A DNA stretch of 64,000 nucleotides, taken from NCBI RefSeq assembly GCF_000741715.1, contig NZ_JGZN01000003.1, positions 1-64,000 on the forward strand, written 5' to 3'. Positions within the stretch are counted from its first letter, which is position 1. Each line of letters starts with the position of its first letter. Both the position numbers and the translations under genes were made by a program. The DNA is from Bifidobacterium saguini DSM 23967. Lineage in GTDB: Bacteria; Actinomycetota; Actinomycetes; Actinomycetales; Bifidobacteriaceae. The notes under the pieces were generated by a model. The model had not been told where the DNA came from, did not search any database, and saw nothing but the letters and a program-made list of their open reading frames with translations. This document shows, piece after piece, positions 25,121 to 35,420 of this stretch.

Positions 25121-27798
25121 ATGGCATCAACCATTGCAATATGACGATGGCCCAGATAGCCTCATATGCGCGTGCGCGGGTGAGAACCTTGATGAATGGT
25201 CCTTTGATTACTTCGGGGAAAAAACCCGGGCAGGGTGGAACCGCGCGTCTGGCTCCAATTGAATCCGCCATGAATGCTTTGGAATCATTATCAACCATCT
25301 CCGGCGATGAAGGCGCGTTATTCGCATTAATGCAAGGATGGCATGCGCTGAGCGAACTTGCTGACTCTCAGTGCATGGCGGATTCGGCAGAGGATGCTAT
25401 TGCGCAGCATGCTGAATTGACGGTTGACGTTGACGACGCCCTTGTGGATGCCGACTCTCATAAGGAACTTGCATTTGGCATTGATGCACTCTATGTCATG
25501 CTCGCTTTGGATGTGAGTTCGGCTCCGGCCCAGCAGGTACTTGCTTCGATACATGCTGTATTGGGCAACGATGTGCAGGCACAGGCTTTCATGAATCTAT
25601 GGAATCTTGTCAATCGCGTCAGCGAAGGGTTGCGTTCACTGCCAGAAGACCAGCGCAATATGCCAAGCAATGCATTGTCCATTGCTTGGCAAGCCGCAGG
25701 TGTCGCGTCGGCATGGCAGAAGATAGCGCTCGCGAACACACCGGATGGTCGAGCCTCCAATGACAGGCTGGATGCGGTTATGCGATTATTCCAATTCGCC
25801 GAAGATGCTACTGCCAGCAACAGCATCGTGGGTTTCATCACTCAAGTACGTAATATGCAGGTTCAGGCAGACTCTCTGGCGCATGTTGGCCCGGTAGAAG
25901 ATGCGGTAAGTCTTGCCACTCCGGCAGGTGCAGCCGGCCGCCATTGGCCATATGTGTGGATTGTTGAGATTGAACAAGACGTATGGCCGAATCTTGCCGG
26001 GCGCAACACCATGTTCGGCGGGGAAGAGCTTGCAGAACTGGTTCTTCGAGGAACGTTGGCGAGTGTTGATGAGCAAGGTCACGATCCGCGATTCGTGTCG
26101 GTACTTTCCAGTGAGAAGAAAAGCTTCTTGGTCTCATTAACTAGAGCATCCAAGCAGGTGTATCTCAGCGCGGTATGGAATGATGATGCAAGTCCCTCGG
26201 ACTTCCTGTTTGGTTATTTGCCGGAACATTATTCCCGCAACAAGCAAGAAGCGACTTTTACTTCGGTGGGCTATAGCGAAAGTGGGCAGACCGGCGAGGT
26301 GGAAGATTCGGATACTGCTGCATGTGCCGGATTGGATGGTTCTCCACGAGATTTAGTTGCTGCGGCACGCGCCTCACTCGTTTGTGAATCAGAACATGCG
26401 TCTCAGGAGCATGATGCGGCTACAGCTTTGGGCATATTGGCCGCGCACGGCATTGAAGTCGCCCATCCCGACAATTGGGCGTTTACCGCCCAAGGCGATT
26501 CGGACATGAATGAACCAGAAGATGAGCGTGCAGCTACTGCAACTGCAGCAGAAAACATGCCGGTGGTTACGCTATCTCCCTCGGCGGTCGACGGATTATG
26601 GGCATGCCCTGTGTGCTGGATGTTAGAGCATCAATTTGCCGGCCCGCAACCAGGGTCGGTGAATGCTGGGTTTGGTACGTTGATTCACGCTGTAGCCCAA
26701 CAAGGAAGCGAAGAGCATCTGGACCGTCTTGGCGTCGATGAGCAGGCGCTTCAGGCTTTGGGCCTGGATGCTTCTTCAAGTAGGGAACAGCGTATTCAGG
26801 CGGTTAGCGACAGGCTGATGGCGCTGTATGAAGATAAACGGCCTGATCCCAATGCGGTGGCTGATACGCGAGAACGGTATCAGGCTACGCGTAAAGATGA
26901 TGCCGCTGCGGATATGTTGCATAACATCGCCGATTATTTCGTGACATCCGCGGAGGAATCATACCTTGGGAAAAACTTCGGTAAATTCAATATTGGTGCA
27001 TTGCATCAGGTCGATTGCGAGCTGCAGTTTGCTGCTCGATTTGATTTGAACGATATTCTCGCGGCATACAATGCTATTCCCGGTGTAGCTCCTATTGATT
27101 GCTCCACATTGCTGGAGTTGATGGGAATGCTGGTTGGAGGATGGCCTGAGGGTATGTGCGAAAACCTGATCGTGCGGCTTTCCGGACGCATGGATCGTGT
27201 GGAGCATCGAATTCTTGCGGATGGAAGCAGTAATATTCGACTGATTGACTATAAAACTGGTGCTGTGCCGGTTCTCAAACAGGTTTTCAACGATCTTCAG
27301 CTGGTGTGCTACCAATTGGGGCTGATATTCTCGGAGCAGGGCCCCCGTGGAGAAGCCGCGTTGCGTAAAGCTCCAGCAATAGGGCAAAGCATGTTGTTCC
27401 ATGTTGCGAAGAATGCGTCTCCTGCGGCAAGCCGAGCGCCTGAAGGTGCCTTCCAGCCGCCATTATTTACTGATGGAAGTCTTAATGCAGAACCCTTCGA
27501 CCAACGATACTTCTACACCAAGCCAGACAAGTTCTACGATATGCCTGTGCTTGCGCCGGAACATAAACCACATGGGGTAAGCGAGGAGGCATGGCGGCAA
27601 TTCCTGAGTCTGGCGGGTACCCAAGCTATGTGGTCGCTCACCATGATTTCGCGCGTATTCTATGCTGCCGCAGCTAGTCGGTCGGCAAAACTGGATGCGC
27701 ATCCGCAATCCACGCACGTTGAATACTGTCGAATGAAGCACGTATGCCCAGCGTGCGCAGGTCAGGTGGACACCGTATTTGAAACGAGGCAGGCATGA
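25084..27798 (+). CDS. adnA: AdnA helicase-nuclease subunit, C-terminal part (frameshifted)
   Basis: This 904-codon reading frame is the continuation of adnA, not an independent gene: it begins mid-domain and has no SD. It holds the rest of the UvrD-like motor (ASKQVYLSAVW resembles motif VI) and a RecB-family nuclease. Nuclease pieces are GTLIHAVAQ, GRMDRVEH and LIDYKTGAV (catalytic Asp and Lys in DYK). Cysteines in LWACPVCW and in the C-terminal CRMKHVCPAC resemble the iron-sulfur cluster ligands of AddB/AdnA nucleases. The stop overlaps the adnB ATG (ATGA), indicating translational coupling. Confidence 0.87.
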   Translation: MFALVELALLRVNGINHCNMTMAQIASYARARVRTLMNGPLITSGKKPGQGGTARLAPIESAMNALESLSTISGDEGALFALMQGWHALSELADSQCMADSAEDAIAQHAELTVDVDDALVDADSHKELAFGIDALYVMLALDVSSAPAQQVLASIHAVLGNDVQAQAFMNLWNLVNRVSEGLRSLPEDQRNMPSNALSIAWQAAGVASAWQKIALANTPDGRASNDRLDAVMRLFQFAEDATASNSIVGFITQVRNMQVQADSLAHVGPVEDAVSLATPAGAAGRHWPYVWIVEIEQDVWPNLAGRNTMFGGEELAELVLRGTLASVDEQGHDPRFVSVLSSEKKSFLVSLTRASKQVYLSAVWNDDASPSDFLFGYLPEHYSRNKQEATFTSVGYSESGQTGEVEDSDTAACAGLDGSPRDLVAAARASLVCESEHASQEHDAATALGILAAHGIEVAHPDNWAFTAQGDSDMNEPEDERAATATAAENMPVVTLSPSAVDGLWACPVCWMLEHQFAGPQPGSVNAGFGTLIHAVAQQGSEEHLDRLGVDEQALQALGLDASSSREQRIQAVSDRLMALYEDKRPDPNAVADTRERYQATRKDDAAADMLHNIADYFVTSAEESYLGKNFGKFNIGALHQVDCELQFAARFDLNDILAAYNAIPGVAPIDCSTLLELMGMLVGGWPEGMCENLIVRLSGRMDRVEHRILADGSSNIRLIDYKTGAVPVLKQVFNDLQLVCYQLGLIFSEQGPRGEAALRKAPAIGQSMLFHVAKNASPAASRAPEGAFQPPLFTDGSLNAEPFDQRYFYTKPDKFYDMPVLAPEHKPHGVSEEAWRQFLSLAGTQAMWSLTMISRVFYAAAASRSAKLDAHPQSTHVEYCRMKHVCPACAGQVDTVFETRQA

Positions 27799-30700
27799 GC
27801 GCTTTTACCCCAAGTCCAGAGCAGGCGGTCATCATCGATGCTCCTGCGAATGAAGATGTACTGGTGGTTGCCGGAGCTGGCTCCGGCAAGACCTTTACCA
27901 TGACTCAACGCATTATCGCCCTAATTCACCGGGGTGTAGCTCCTGAACGTATCCTTGGTTTGACGTTCACGCGCAAAGCCGCAGGAGAACTACTTGACCG
28001 AGTTTCGGCCGCAGTGGGAGATACCGGCAATCAGCAGACACATACTTCATCTGGCAGTTCACCCGATCTGGCAGGGAATGCGTCTCGCGCCAATCATGCT
28101 GGCACGTCATGGGACCATGCTTTTTTCAAGCCCGCGATTTTCACCTATGACGCATTTTTCCAAACATTGGTAAGACAATATGGCCTGCTGGTCGGCTTCG
28201 ATCAGAATACGCAGCCATTAAGCGAAGCCAGTGCACTGCAGCTTGCCATCGAAGTCATCGACCAGCACATGGACTTGGTGTTCAGTGAAGACTTTGGTGC
28301 GCTTACCACGGTGGCAGAGCAAGTCATCAAATTATCCGGAGCTATTGGCAGCGCCATGATTGGCGCGGGATGCACCGATTTCGAGGACGCCATGAATCGG
28401 GTAAGCCGATGGGATACCGCCTTCATTGACGTATTGAATAAGAACCTTGAAGAGGAGTCGATACCTGATAGTGAGCCCAAGGTTCATAACATCAGTAAGA
28501 CTAAAAAAGATACTGATGCCAGCTGGCAAGCCAAATTGGATACTCGAGCTGAGGAAATGCATGCGTTATGCGTCTACCGGTGTGGCGAACTGCTCGCCGC
28601 AACACGTAAGCGTGAAGTATTGCTGCAGTTAGTGCGCGCGTATACGCAAGCCAAAAGAGAACGGAACATGGCGGAATTCTCCGATTTCACCATTGCTGCC
28701 TATCAGTTGATTGAGCGTTTCCCCTCCATCGGGGAGCAAACGAGGCGCAGATACAGCCATGTGTTGCTGGACGAGTATCAAGACACTTCCACTACTCAGG
28801 CTGCCCTCATTGCGGCGCTATTCCACCCAGATGATGACCATCGATGCGCCGTCAATGCCGTGGGTGACCCGTTCCAGTCAATCTATGCTTGGCGAGGTGC
28901 CAGCCCTGGCGCTTTCCGCATGTTCCAGCATGACTTCCATATGCCATCCGAATCGCGTCCATTCCCATTATCTGTTACCCGACGAAATAGCCGGATTGTG
29001 CTCGAAGCTGCTAATGACTTGACGTTGCCTTTGCGTTCCCGCCCCTCGCGCCCCTCAAGCTCACTGATGCGGGAAGTCGATGTTTCGTCACTTCAAGCAT
29101 TAGATAACGCTCCGGAAGGCACGCTTGGCGTGCTTGGTTTCGAGACGGGCGGACAGGAAATCGATGCGGTAGTGCGGTTCTGCAAGCATGCGGTGCGAAA
29201 ATACGGCCAGCATGAATATGATCAAGCGCATGTGGCCGTATTGTTCCGATCCAAAATACCGATGCCGTTGTATCAAGAAGCGCTTGAACAGGCAGGTTTG
29301 ACCACATTTGTAGTAGGGTATTCCGCTTTACTGGAACGCCCGGAAATACGCGACATCATGGCGTTGCTGCATGTGGCATCGGACCGGACGGATACACAGG
29401 CGCTTATGCGTTTGCTGGCAACTCCGCGGTTCAATCTCTCTGCGGCTGATTTGACGGCATTGGCGCGAATTGCCGAAGAGCTCAACACTCAACAGCGATT
29501 CAGGGCGCTAGTGGAAGCTGGATTGGTTTCCGCTGACACTCCTGCGTCACAACAGGCAGCAGTAGTGCGTGAACATCGAGACCAAGTTGCCAATGCAGTG
29601 TTCGTTCCCGATTTGCTATTGCATGATGATCTTGCCTCAAATTTGAGCCGATTAAGCAAACATGGCCAACAAGGCGTTATGCAAGCCGCGCAGGCTGTGC
29701 AGCAGGTACAGCATGCCGTTGGGCGTCCGTTGGCGGAAGTGGTTCGCGTGGCCATTGAGGCGCTGAACCTCGATATTGACACTGTCGTGGCTCATGCCGT
29801 GCGAGGAGACGGGCGTCTTGACCCGACCGTTGCCCGAATGCCAATGAATTCCATCGTGGATTTGGTCGATACTTACACACAAGAAATTGCTGCCGATCAA
29901 ACGCCGACGCTTCGCGGTTTCATGGCCTGGGCCGATTATCTGAGCAGTGTGCAAGATGAGGCGGCCAATTTGCCGGACGCTCCAGTAGACGTGGAACTCA
30001 TGACCGTGCATCAATCCAAAGGACTTGAATGGGATGCCGTGGCGGTCGTGGGCATGACGCAGGGAGGATTCCCCAGCAACCAGGGCGATCATCTTACCGT
30101 GACGTTGGAGGAAGGCCACGAAGGCGGCATGGAACAAGGCCAATGGCGGGCTCCCGAATATCACGAAACAGCGAATTCGTGGCTTACCAAGCCCATAGCG
30201 GTACCGGCACCAATGCGAGCTGATGCCGACATATTGCCCCGTTTCCCTCACGATGCTGATATCAATGCTGACCCTATTGCCGCGCTTCAATCATTGGAAG
30301 GTGTGGAAGCCATCGATGATGAAGCATTCGGATCATTGCGTGATATCGGAGATGGCGTGGAAGACTCCGATCGTAGCGTCTGGTACCTGACTCAGACAGA
30401 AGAGTATGGTCGCAGACTGCATGCCGACGAGCGCAGACTGGCATATGTGGCGCTCACCCGAGCCCGCAATGATGTGTTGATGACCTATAGCGTGCATGCG
30501 AATGCACCCAGCAGAGATCCATCCACCGTAAAGAAAGGCGCAAAAAAGTCCGCTCCTTCCAACTTCTGGATGGAAGTTCATGATGCCTTACATGCACACC
30601 CACATGCAGTAAGTGCGGAACAATGCGTGTCTCAGCTGGGAGACAAGGCGGTATTTGTTACTCAACAGGGTGATGCTATTGCAGCGCCTCAAGGATTCTT

Positions 30701-31748
30701 TGCGGGAGATGCGTCCCGCGAATACTGTGAAGCCGTGGTAGCCGACGCTTGGCGCACACCATTGGAACATGGAACGGAAAACAATGATTTGTGGTGGCCT
30801 TCATTATTGAGTCCGGATATTCGTCAGCGACTGAACCACGGTGTTGACTCTGTTCATCAGGCTATTGCCAAAGCCGAACAGACTCTGACGACCAGCGGCA
30901 AAACCTCAACGTTGATTTGCGGTCCGCTCTCTCAACGCGCGCAACTTCTAGCCGATGATGCCGATTTGATGAGCAGTAATGAAAGCAGTGCCATCCTCGA
31001 CGACATGGTGAAAGCGAAGGCGCAGCGTATTCTTGCTGCGGGCAGACAAAACGTTACCAGTTTGCAGGCTCGCGTTGGTGGCATGAGTGAGCGTGAAGAG
31101 CGCGATTATTGGCGTTACGTTGTACGCCCGGTGCCGCGCATCTCCTCACCAGCGGCGCAGGAGGGCACCCGTTTTCATGATTGGGCGGAGCGTTTTGTGA
31201 ATGCCGGCAATCCAATGGAACGGTCGGAGCATGGACTATCGCTTGAGACTGGCACATACTTGGATGAGTACACGGGTCAATACGGCGATGAATATAGGGG
31301 AGTAGCTGTTCCAGAAGAAGGGCATCTGCCGATATGGGCTAAGCGGCTTGCCCAGTCACATTGGGCGCAGCGTGTGCCGATATGGGCCGAACGCTCCATC
31401 GTGGTGAACGTTCCCGGGATTGGCATTGTCAACGGCAAACTGGATGCCGTCTTCGCTGGAGGGCTGAACTTGGAGGATACGTCCAAACAGTTCACCGTAG
31501 TTGATTGGAAAACCGGTAAACGTCCTATCAAGCCAGAAGAAGTCGAACGAAAATTAGCACAGTTGGACATGTATCGCCTGCTGCTATCTGTAGTGGAAGG
31601 AGTAGAGCTGGAGAGTGTCGACGCTACCCTTTACTATGTCAGTGAGCCTAAGGAAGGCTTGCGTGAGATTCATGCTCGCGGCAAAAATAAACAGGAAATC
31701 CTTACCGAGTTGAGCTCCGGAATCCCTGAACAATCTGACAACGACTAA
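27795..31748 (+). CDS. adnB: AdnB ATP-dependent helicase-nuclease subunit
   Basis: This 1317-aa UvrD/RecB-like protein acts with AdnA to unwind and resect double-strand breaks for RecA. Helicase motifs are AGAGSGKT (residues 26-33), TFTRKAAGEL, LLDEYQDTS, VGDPFQSIYAWRGA, MTVHQSKGLEWD and RRLAYVALTRAR. The C-terminal nuclease shows GTRFHDWAE, NGKLDAVF and VVDWKTGK with Asp1237 and Lys1239. Motor and nuclease residues all appear intact, in contrast to the split partner. It overlaps adnA by four bases. AdnAB replaces RecBCD/AddAB in many Actinobacteria. Confidence 0.94.
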   Translation: MSAFTPSPEQAVIIDAPANEDVLVVAGAGSGKTFTMTQRIIALIHRGVAPERILGLTFTRKAAGELLDRVSAAVGDTGNQQTHTSSGSSPDLAGNASRANHAGTSWDHAFFKPAIFTYDAFFQTLVRQYGLLVGFDQNTQPLSEASALQLAIEVIDQHMDLVFSEDFGALTTVAEQVIKLSGAIGSAMIGAGCTDFEDAMNRVSRWDTAFIDVLNKNLEEESIPDSEPKVHNISKTKKDTDASWQAKLDTRAEEMHALCVYRCGELLAATRKREVLLQLVRAYTQAKRERNMAEFSDFTIAAYQLIERFPSIGEQTRRRYSHVLLDEYQDTSTTQAALIAALFHPDDDHRCAVNAVGDPFQSIYAWRGASPGAFRMFQHDFHMPSESRPFPLSVTRRNSRIVLEAANDLTLPLRSRPSRPSSSLMREVDVSSLQALDNAPEGTLGVLGFETGGQEIDAVVRFCKHAVRKYGQHEYDQAHVAVLFRSKIPMPLYQEALEQAGLTTFVVGYSALLERPEIRDIMALLHVASDRTDTQALMRLLATPRFNLSAADLTALARIAEELNTQQRFRALVEAGLVSADTPASQQAAVVREHRDQVANAVFVPDLLLHDDLASNLSRLSKHGQQGVMQAAQAVQQVQHAVGRPLAEVVRVAIEALNLDIDTVVAHAVRGDGRLDPTVARMPMNSIVDLVDTYTQEIAADQTPTLRGFMAWADYLSSVQDEAANLPDAPVDVELMTVHQSKGLEWDAVAVVGMTQGGFPSNQGDHLTVTLEEGHEGGMEQGQWRAPEYHETANSWLTKPIAVPAPMRADADILPRFPHDADINADPIAALQSLEGVEAIDDEAFGSLRDIGDGVEDSDRSVWYLTQTEEYGRRLHADERRLAYVALTRARNDVLMTYSVHANAPSRDPSTVKKGAKKSAPSNFWMEVHDALHAHPHAVSAEQCVSQLGDKAVFVTQQGDAIAAPQGFFAGDASREYCEAVVADAWRTPLEHGTENNDLWWPSLLSPDIRQRLNHGVDSVHQAIAKAEQTLTTSGKTSTLICGPLSQRAQLLADDADLMSSNESSAILDDMVKAKAQRILAAGRQNVTSLQARVGGMSEREERDYWRYVVRPVPRISSPAAQEGTRFHDWAERFVNAGNPMERSEHGLSLETGTYLDEYTGQYGDEYRGVAVPEEGHLPIWAKRLAQSHWAQRVPIWAERSIVVNVPGIGIVNGKLDAVFAGGLNLEDTSKQFTVVDWKTGKRPIKPEEVERKLAQLDMYRLLLSVVEGVELESVDATLYYVSEPKEGLREIHARGKNKQEILTELSSGIPEQSDND

Positions 31749-31934
31749 GCGCACCAGCGCTTATGACTGGGTGCCATGAAGACACGTCGAACATAGTGTG
31801 TTTCGACCGTTGAACATCAAGGTGCCTGTCCGCGGGAGAAACGCACCGCGTGACGTTGCTCAGGGGCCGCTACCCTCGGAAGGCATGTGTGGGCGGGCGC
31901 ACATGCCGGACGAATTACCAGTAAGGAGTACATT
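31749..31934. other. Intergenic region before the MFS gene
   Basis: A hairpin GGCATGTG (31882-31889) with CACATGCC (31900-31907) lies upstream of the GTAAGGAG SD. There is no T tract. No riboswitch class is recognised. Confidence 0.4.
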
Positions 31935-33305
31935 GTGTCTACGACTCGTGTTGGTACCAAGTCGTATGCTGCCCACCCCTCCCCATATCGGAGGCTGTTC
32001 GCATTATCAGGGGCTAAAGCTTTCTGCATTTCCGGTGCGGTGGCTCGTTTGCCGATCTCCATGATGAGTCTCGGCATTGTCTTGGCATTAAACCATCTGT
32101 ATGACAATTGGACCATAGCCGGCACCATGAGCGCCGTCTATGTGCTTGCCATGTCCTGCGTTACGCCGTTTTATGCCAGGGCATTCGACCGTTTCGGGCA
32201 AGCTCGAGTCGGCCGCATTGCACTCGCCGTGCAGATAATCGCTATGTTGTCGTTCGCCTTTGCGGCTCTGATCCGCGTGCCGATAGCGGTGTTATTTGTG
32301 CTCGCCATCATCATGGGACTCACGCAGTTTTCGTTCGGTGCATTAGTCAGAACGCGTTGGGCATATGCATTACGCACGGTGGAAGATGGTGATCAGCTGC
32401 TCAATACCGCCTACGCTATGGAAGCAGCCATTGATGAGATCGTATTCATTCTTGGGCCGATCCTGGCGGCCTGGCTCGCCACCTCAGTGCATCCGGTTTC
32501 GCAACTTTTCGTACCTACATTGGCTTGTGGCATTGGTGGAACGATATTCTTCTCTCTGAAATCCACTCAGCCGAACATTATTGTGCAAGAAATCGATGTA
32601 CCGGTTCGCACAGCGGAACAGTGTGACGGCATCGGCTCGTCAGCAAAGACGGCAAGCGCAGCAGCTGCATCGGGAGCTGCGAATGCCGCCGACCAGTTGA
32701 CGCTGCGACAGTTGAAAACCCATGCGCCCAAGCCTAAGAGCGTGCTGTTGTACGCCGGTGTACTGCCATTATTGGCGGTGTTCATCGTCTTTAACATGAG
32801 CTTCACGTCGTTCGACGTGTCAATCACCGCAACAATGAAAGCTATGGAGCTGGAGCCCTTCCTGGGCGTTCAGCTGGCCATGTTCGCCGTTGGCTCATGC
32901 GTAGGCGCATTAGTGTTCGGCTCCCGCCAGCTCAAAGGTTCGCACTGGGCGCATATGGTGATGTTCCTTGCGCTGCTCACGATAGGGTATGTGTTCTTCC
33001 GCCTGACGATGGATAATCTCATCCTGTTGGGAATCGTGGAGATTCTGACCGGTTTGACGGTTTCGCCACTGTTCGCCACTGGTAACTTGATCGTCAAGGA
33101 TCTTGTGCCGGCCGAATCGTTGACGGAAGGCCTCAGCTGGGTCACCACAGCAGGTACTGTGGGCACGTCAATCGGTTCCTCGGTAGCCGGAATCGCTTTG
33201 GATTCAGCAGGTCCTCATATCGGTATGATGCTGCCGTTCCTCTTCACTCTGGCAGCAGTGCCCATCGCCTTGTGTGGATGGTGGCTCGCCAAACGCCGTG
33301 CCTGA
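31935..33305 (+). CDS. MFS transporter
   Basis: This 456-aa integral membrane protein of the major facilitator superfamily starts at GTG 31935, preceded by AAGGAG at 31923-31928; a longer upstream reading has no SD. It shows about 10-12 hydrophobic helices in two halves separated by an Ala-rich cytoplasmic loop near residues 225-265. The loop-2 region contains the family-like FYARAFDRFGQARVGRI. The substrate cannot be told; the relatives I recall are drug- or sugar-efflux-like. It is monocistronic by spacing, with 232 bp to dapB. Confidence 0.85.
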   Translation: MSTTRVGTKSYAAHPSPYRRLFALSGAKAFCISGAVARLPISMMSLGIVLALNHLYDNWTIAGTMSAVYVLAMSCVTPFYARAFDRFGQARVGRIALAVQIIAMLSFAFAALIRVPIAVLFVLAIIMGLTQFSFGALVRTRWAYALRTVEDGDQLLNTAYAMEAAIDEIVFILGPILAAWLATSVHPVSQLFVPTLACGIGGTIFFSLKSTQPNIIVQEIDVPVRTAEQCDGIGSSAKTASAAAASGAANAADQLTLRQLKTHAPKPKSVLLYAGVLPLLAVFIVFNMSFTSFDVSITATMKAMELEPFLGVQLAMFAVGSCVGALVFGSRQLKGSHWAHMVMFLALLTIGYVFFRLTMDNLILLGIVEILTGLTVSPLFATGNLIVKDLVPAESLTEGLSWVTTAGTVGTSIGSSVAGIALDSAGPHIGMMLPFLFTLAAVPIALCGWWLAKRRA

Positions 33306-33348
33306 GGCAACACACATCTGCCATGACTCGTAGTTCATGGACATTTCA

Positions 33349-33377
33349 TTGGACTGCATACGGCAGAGTGATAATCT
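33349..33377 (+). promoter_or_regulatory. Candidate promoter for dapB
   Basis: TTGGAC at 33349-33354 and TAATCT at 33372-33377 are separated by 17 bp. They lie about 160 bp upstream of dapB in an otherwise featureless gap. The match is moderate. Confidence 0.3.
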
Positions 33378-33438
33378 GTTTGCCGATTCAACGGCGTACA
33401 TGATGATGCCCATGCGCATGAAATACATGATTGCATGA

Positions 33439-34293
<855 letters not shown>

Positions 34294-34431
34294 TGCACGC
34301 CTGTGATCTTAAGGGATCCAGACAAATCACATATCAATTATCAATCACACATACCAATTACATCCATCACACACAAACGTACGTTTCTCTACATTACAGA
34401 AGCGTCCACAATGGGAAGTACGGTGAACATT

Positions 34432-35337
34432 ATGAGCGAGCATGACATGCATCTTCTTGACCCTGCGCCTTTCGGCCGAATTCTGCCGGCAATGGTTACC
34501 CCTATGAAGGCAGATGGCAGCGTTGATTTTGACGCGGCGGTCAAGCTCGCCAAGCATCTCGTCGCCGATGGCGCAGACGGTCTGGTGGTTAATGGCACTA
34601 CCGGTGAATCGCCTGTGACCCACATGGAAGAAAAGGTCGAACTGGTTAAGGCCGTCAAGGAAGCAGTGGATGTTCCGGTGATTTCCGGAGCTGGTTCCAA
34701 CGACACCGCTCATACCGTGCGCATGGTTGAGCAGACTCAGGAAGCCGGTGCCGACGCGGTGCTCGTCGTTATGCCCTACTATTCCCGCCCCTCGCAGGAC
34801 GGAATCGTCGGCCACTACAAGGCCGTCGATGAATCCGCCGAAAAGCCGATCATCGTATATGATGTCCCCGGCCGTACCGGTCTGAAGGTCAAGGTGGAAA
34901 CCTACGACCGTCTGGCCGAACTCGAACACGTCAAGGCCGTCAAGGACGCCACCGGCGATCTTGCAGCCGCAGTGGAGAAGCAGCAGCGCACTGGTCTCGC
35001 CTGGTATTCCGGCGATGATGGTCTCTTCCTGCCGTTCCTCTCCATCGGTGCAGTTGGCATCATTTCCGTGATTGCCCACGTTGCATCCAACCCCATGCAG
35101 CAGCTTGTTCAGGCATTCGATCGTGGCGATATCACCACTGCCCGTCGTCTTGCCAATCAGCTTGCCCCTCTTGTCCATGCTCTGAACGGTGACGGCTACC
35201 AGGCCGTCATGGCCAAGGCTGCGCTCAAGGTCAAGGGATATATTCCTTCCACCACTATGCGCCTGCCCAATATCGGTCCGGATGCCGCTCAGCTTGATAA
35301 GGCAGAAGAGGGCATGCGCGCCGCTGGACTGCTGTAA
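34432..35337 (+). CDS. dapA: 4-hydroxy-tetrahydrodipicolinate synthase
   Basis: DapA condenses pyruvate with aspartate semialdehyde, the first committed step to lysine/DAP. The start at 34432 gives 301 aa and keeps a GGAAG sequence about 13 nt upstream; an ATG at 34411 is possible. The TIM-barrel enzyme shows NGTTGESPV, the Tyr143 motif VYDVPGRTG, and Schiff-base Lys171 in VKDATGD. It lies 138 bp after dapB and 83 bp before RNase J, a common actinobacterial arrangement. Confidence 0.96.
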   Translation: MSEHDMHLLDPAPFGRILPAMVTPMKADGSVDFDAAVKLAKHLVADGADGLVVNGTTGESPVTHMEEKVELVKAVKEAVDVPVISGAGSNDTAHTVRMVEQTQEAGADAVLVVMPYYSRPSQDGIVGHYKAVDESAEKPIIVYDVPGRTGLKVKVETYDRLAELEHVKAVKDATGDLAAAVEKQQRTGLAWYSGDDGLFLPFLSIGAVGIISVIAHVASNPMQQLVQAFDRGDITTARRLANQLAPLVHALNGDGYQAVMAKAALKVKGYIPSTTMRLPNIGPDAAQLDKAEEGMRAAGLL

Positions 35338-35368
35338 GCAGCTGCTGTACACGGGTTGCCAGCCCGCC

Positions 35369-35392
35369 GCTTCTGCATGACAGAGCAGAAGC
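35369..35392 (+). other. Hairpin in the RNase J leader
   Basis: GCTTCTGC (35369-35376) pairs perfectly with GCAGAAGC (35385-35392) around an 8-nt loop, 29 nt before the RNase J ATG. There is no T tract. It could influence stability or autoregulation of the ribonuclease mRNA (inference). Confidence 0.4.
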
Positions 35393-35420
35393 ACAAATAA
35401 CAGAAATAATCCAAGAAGAT

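Noticed and set aside
31790..31934. Riboswitch upstream of the MFS gene
   Set aside because: Some stems can be drawn, but none of the conserved cores I know (TPP, SAM, cobalamin, glycine, guanidine) match.
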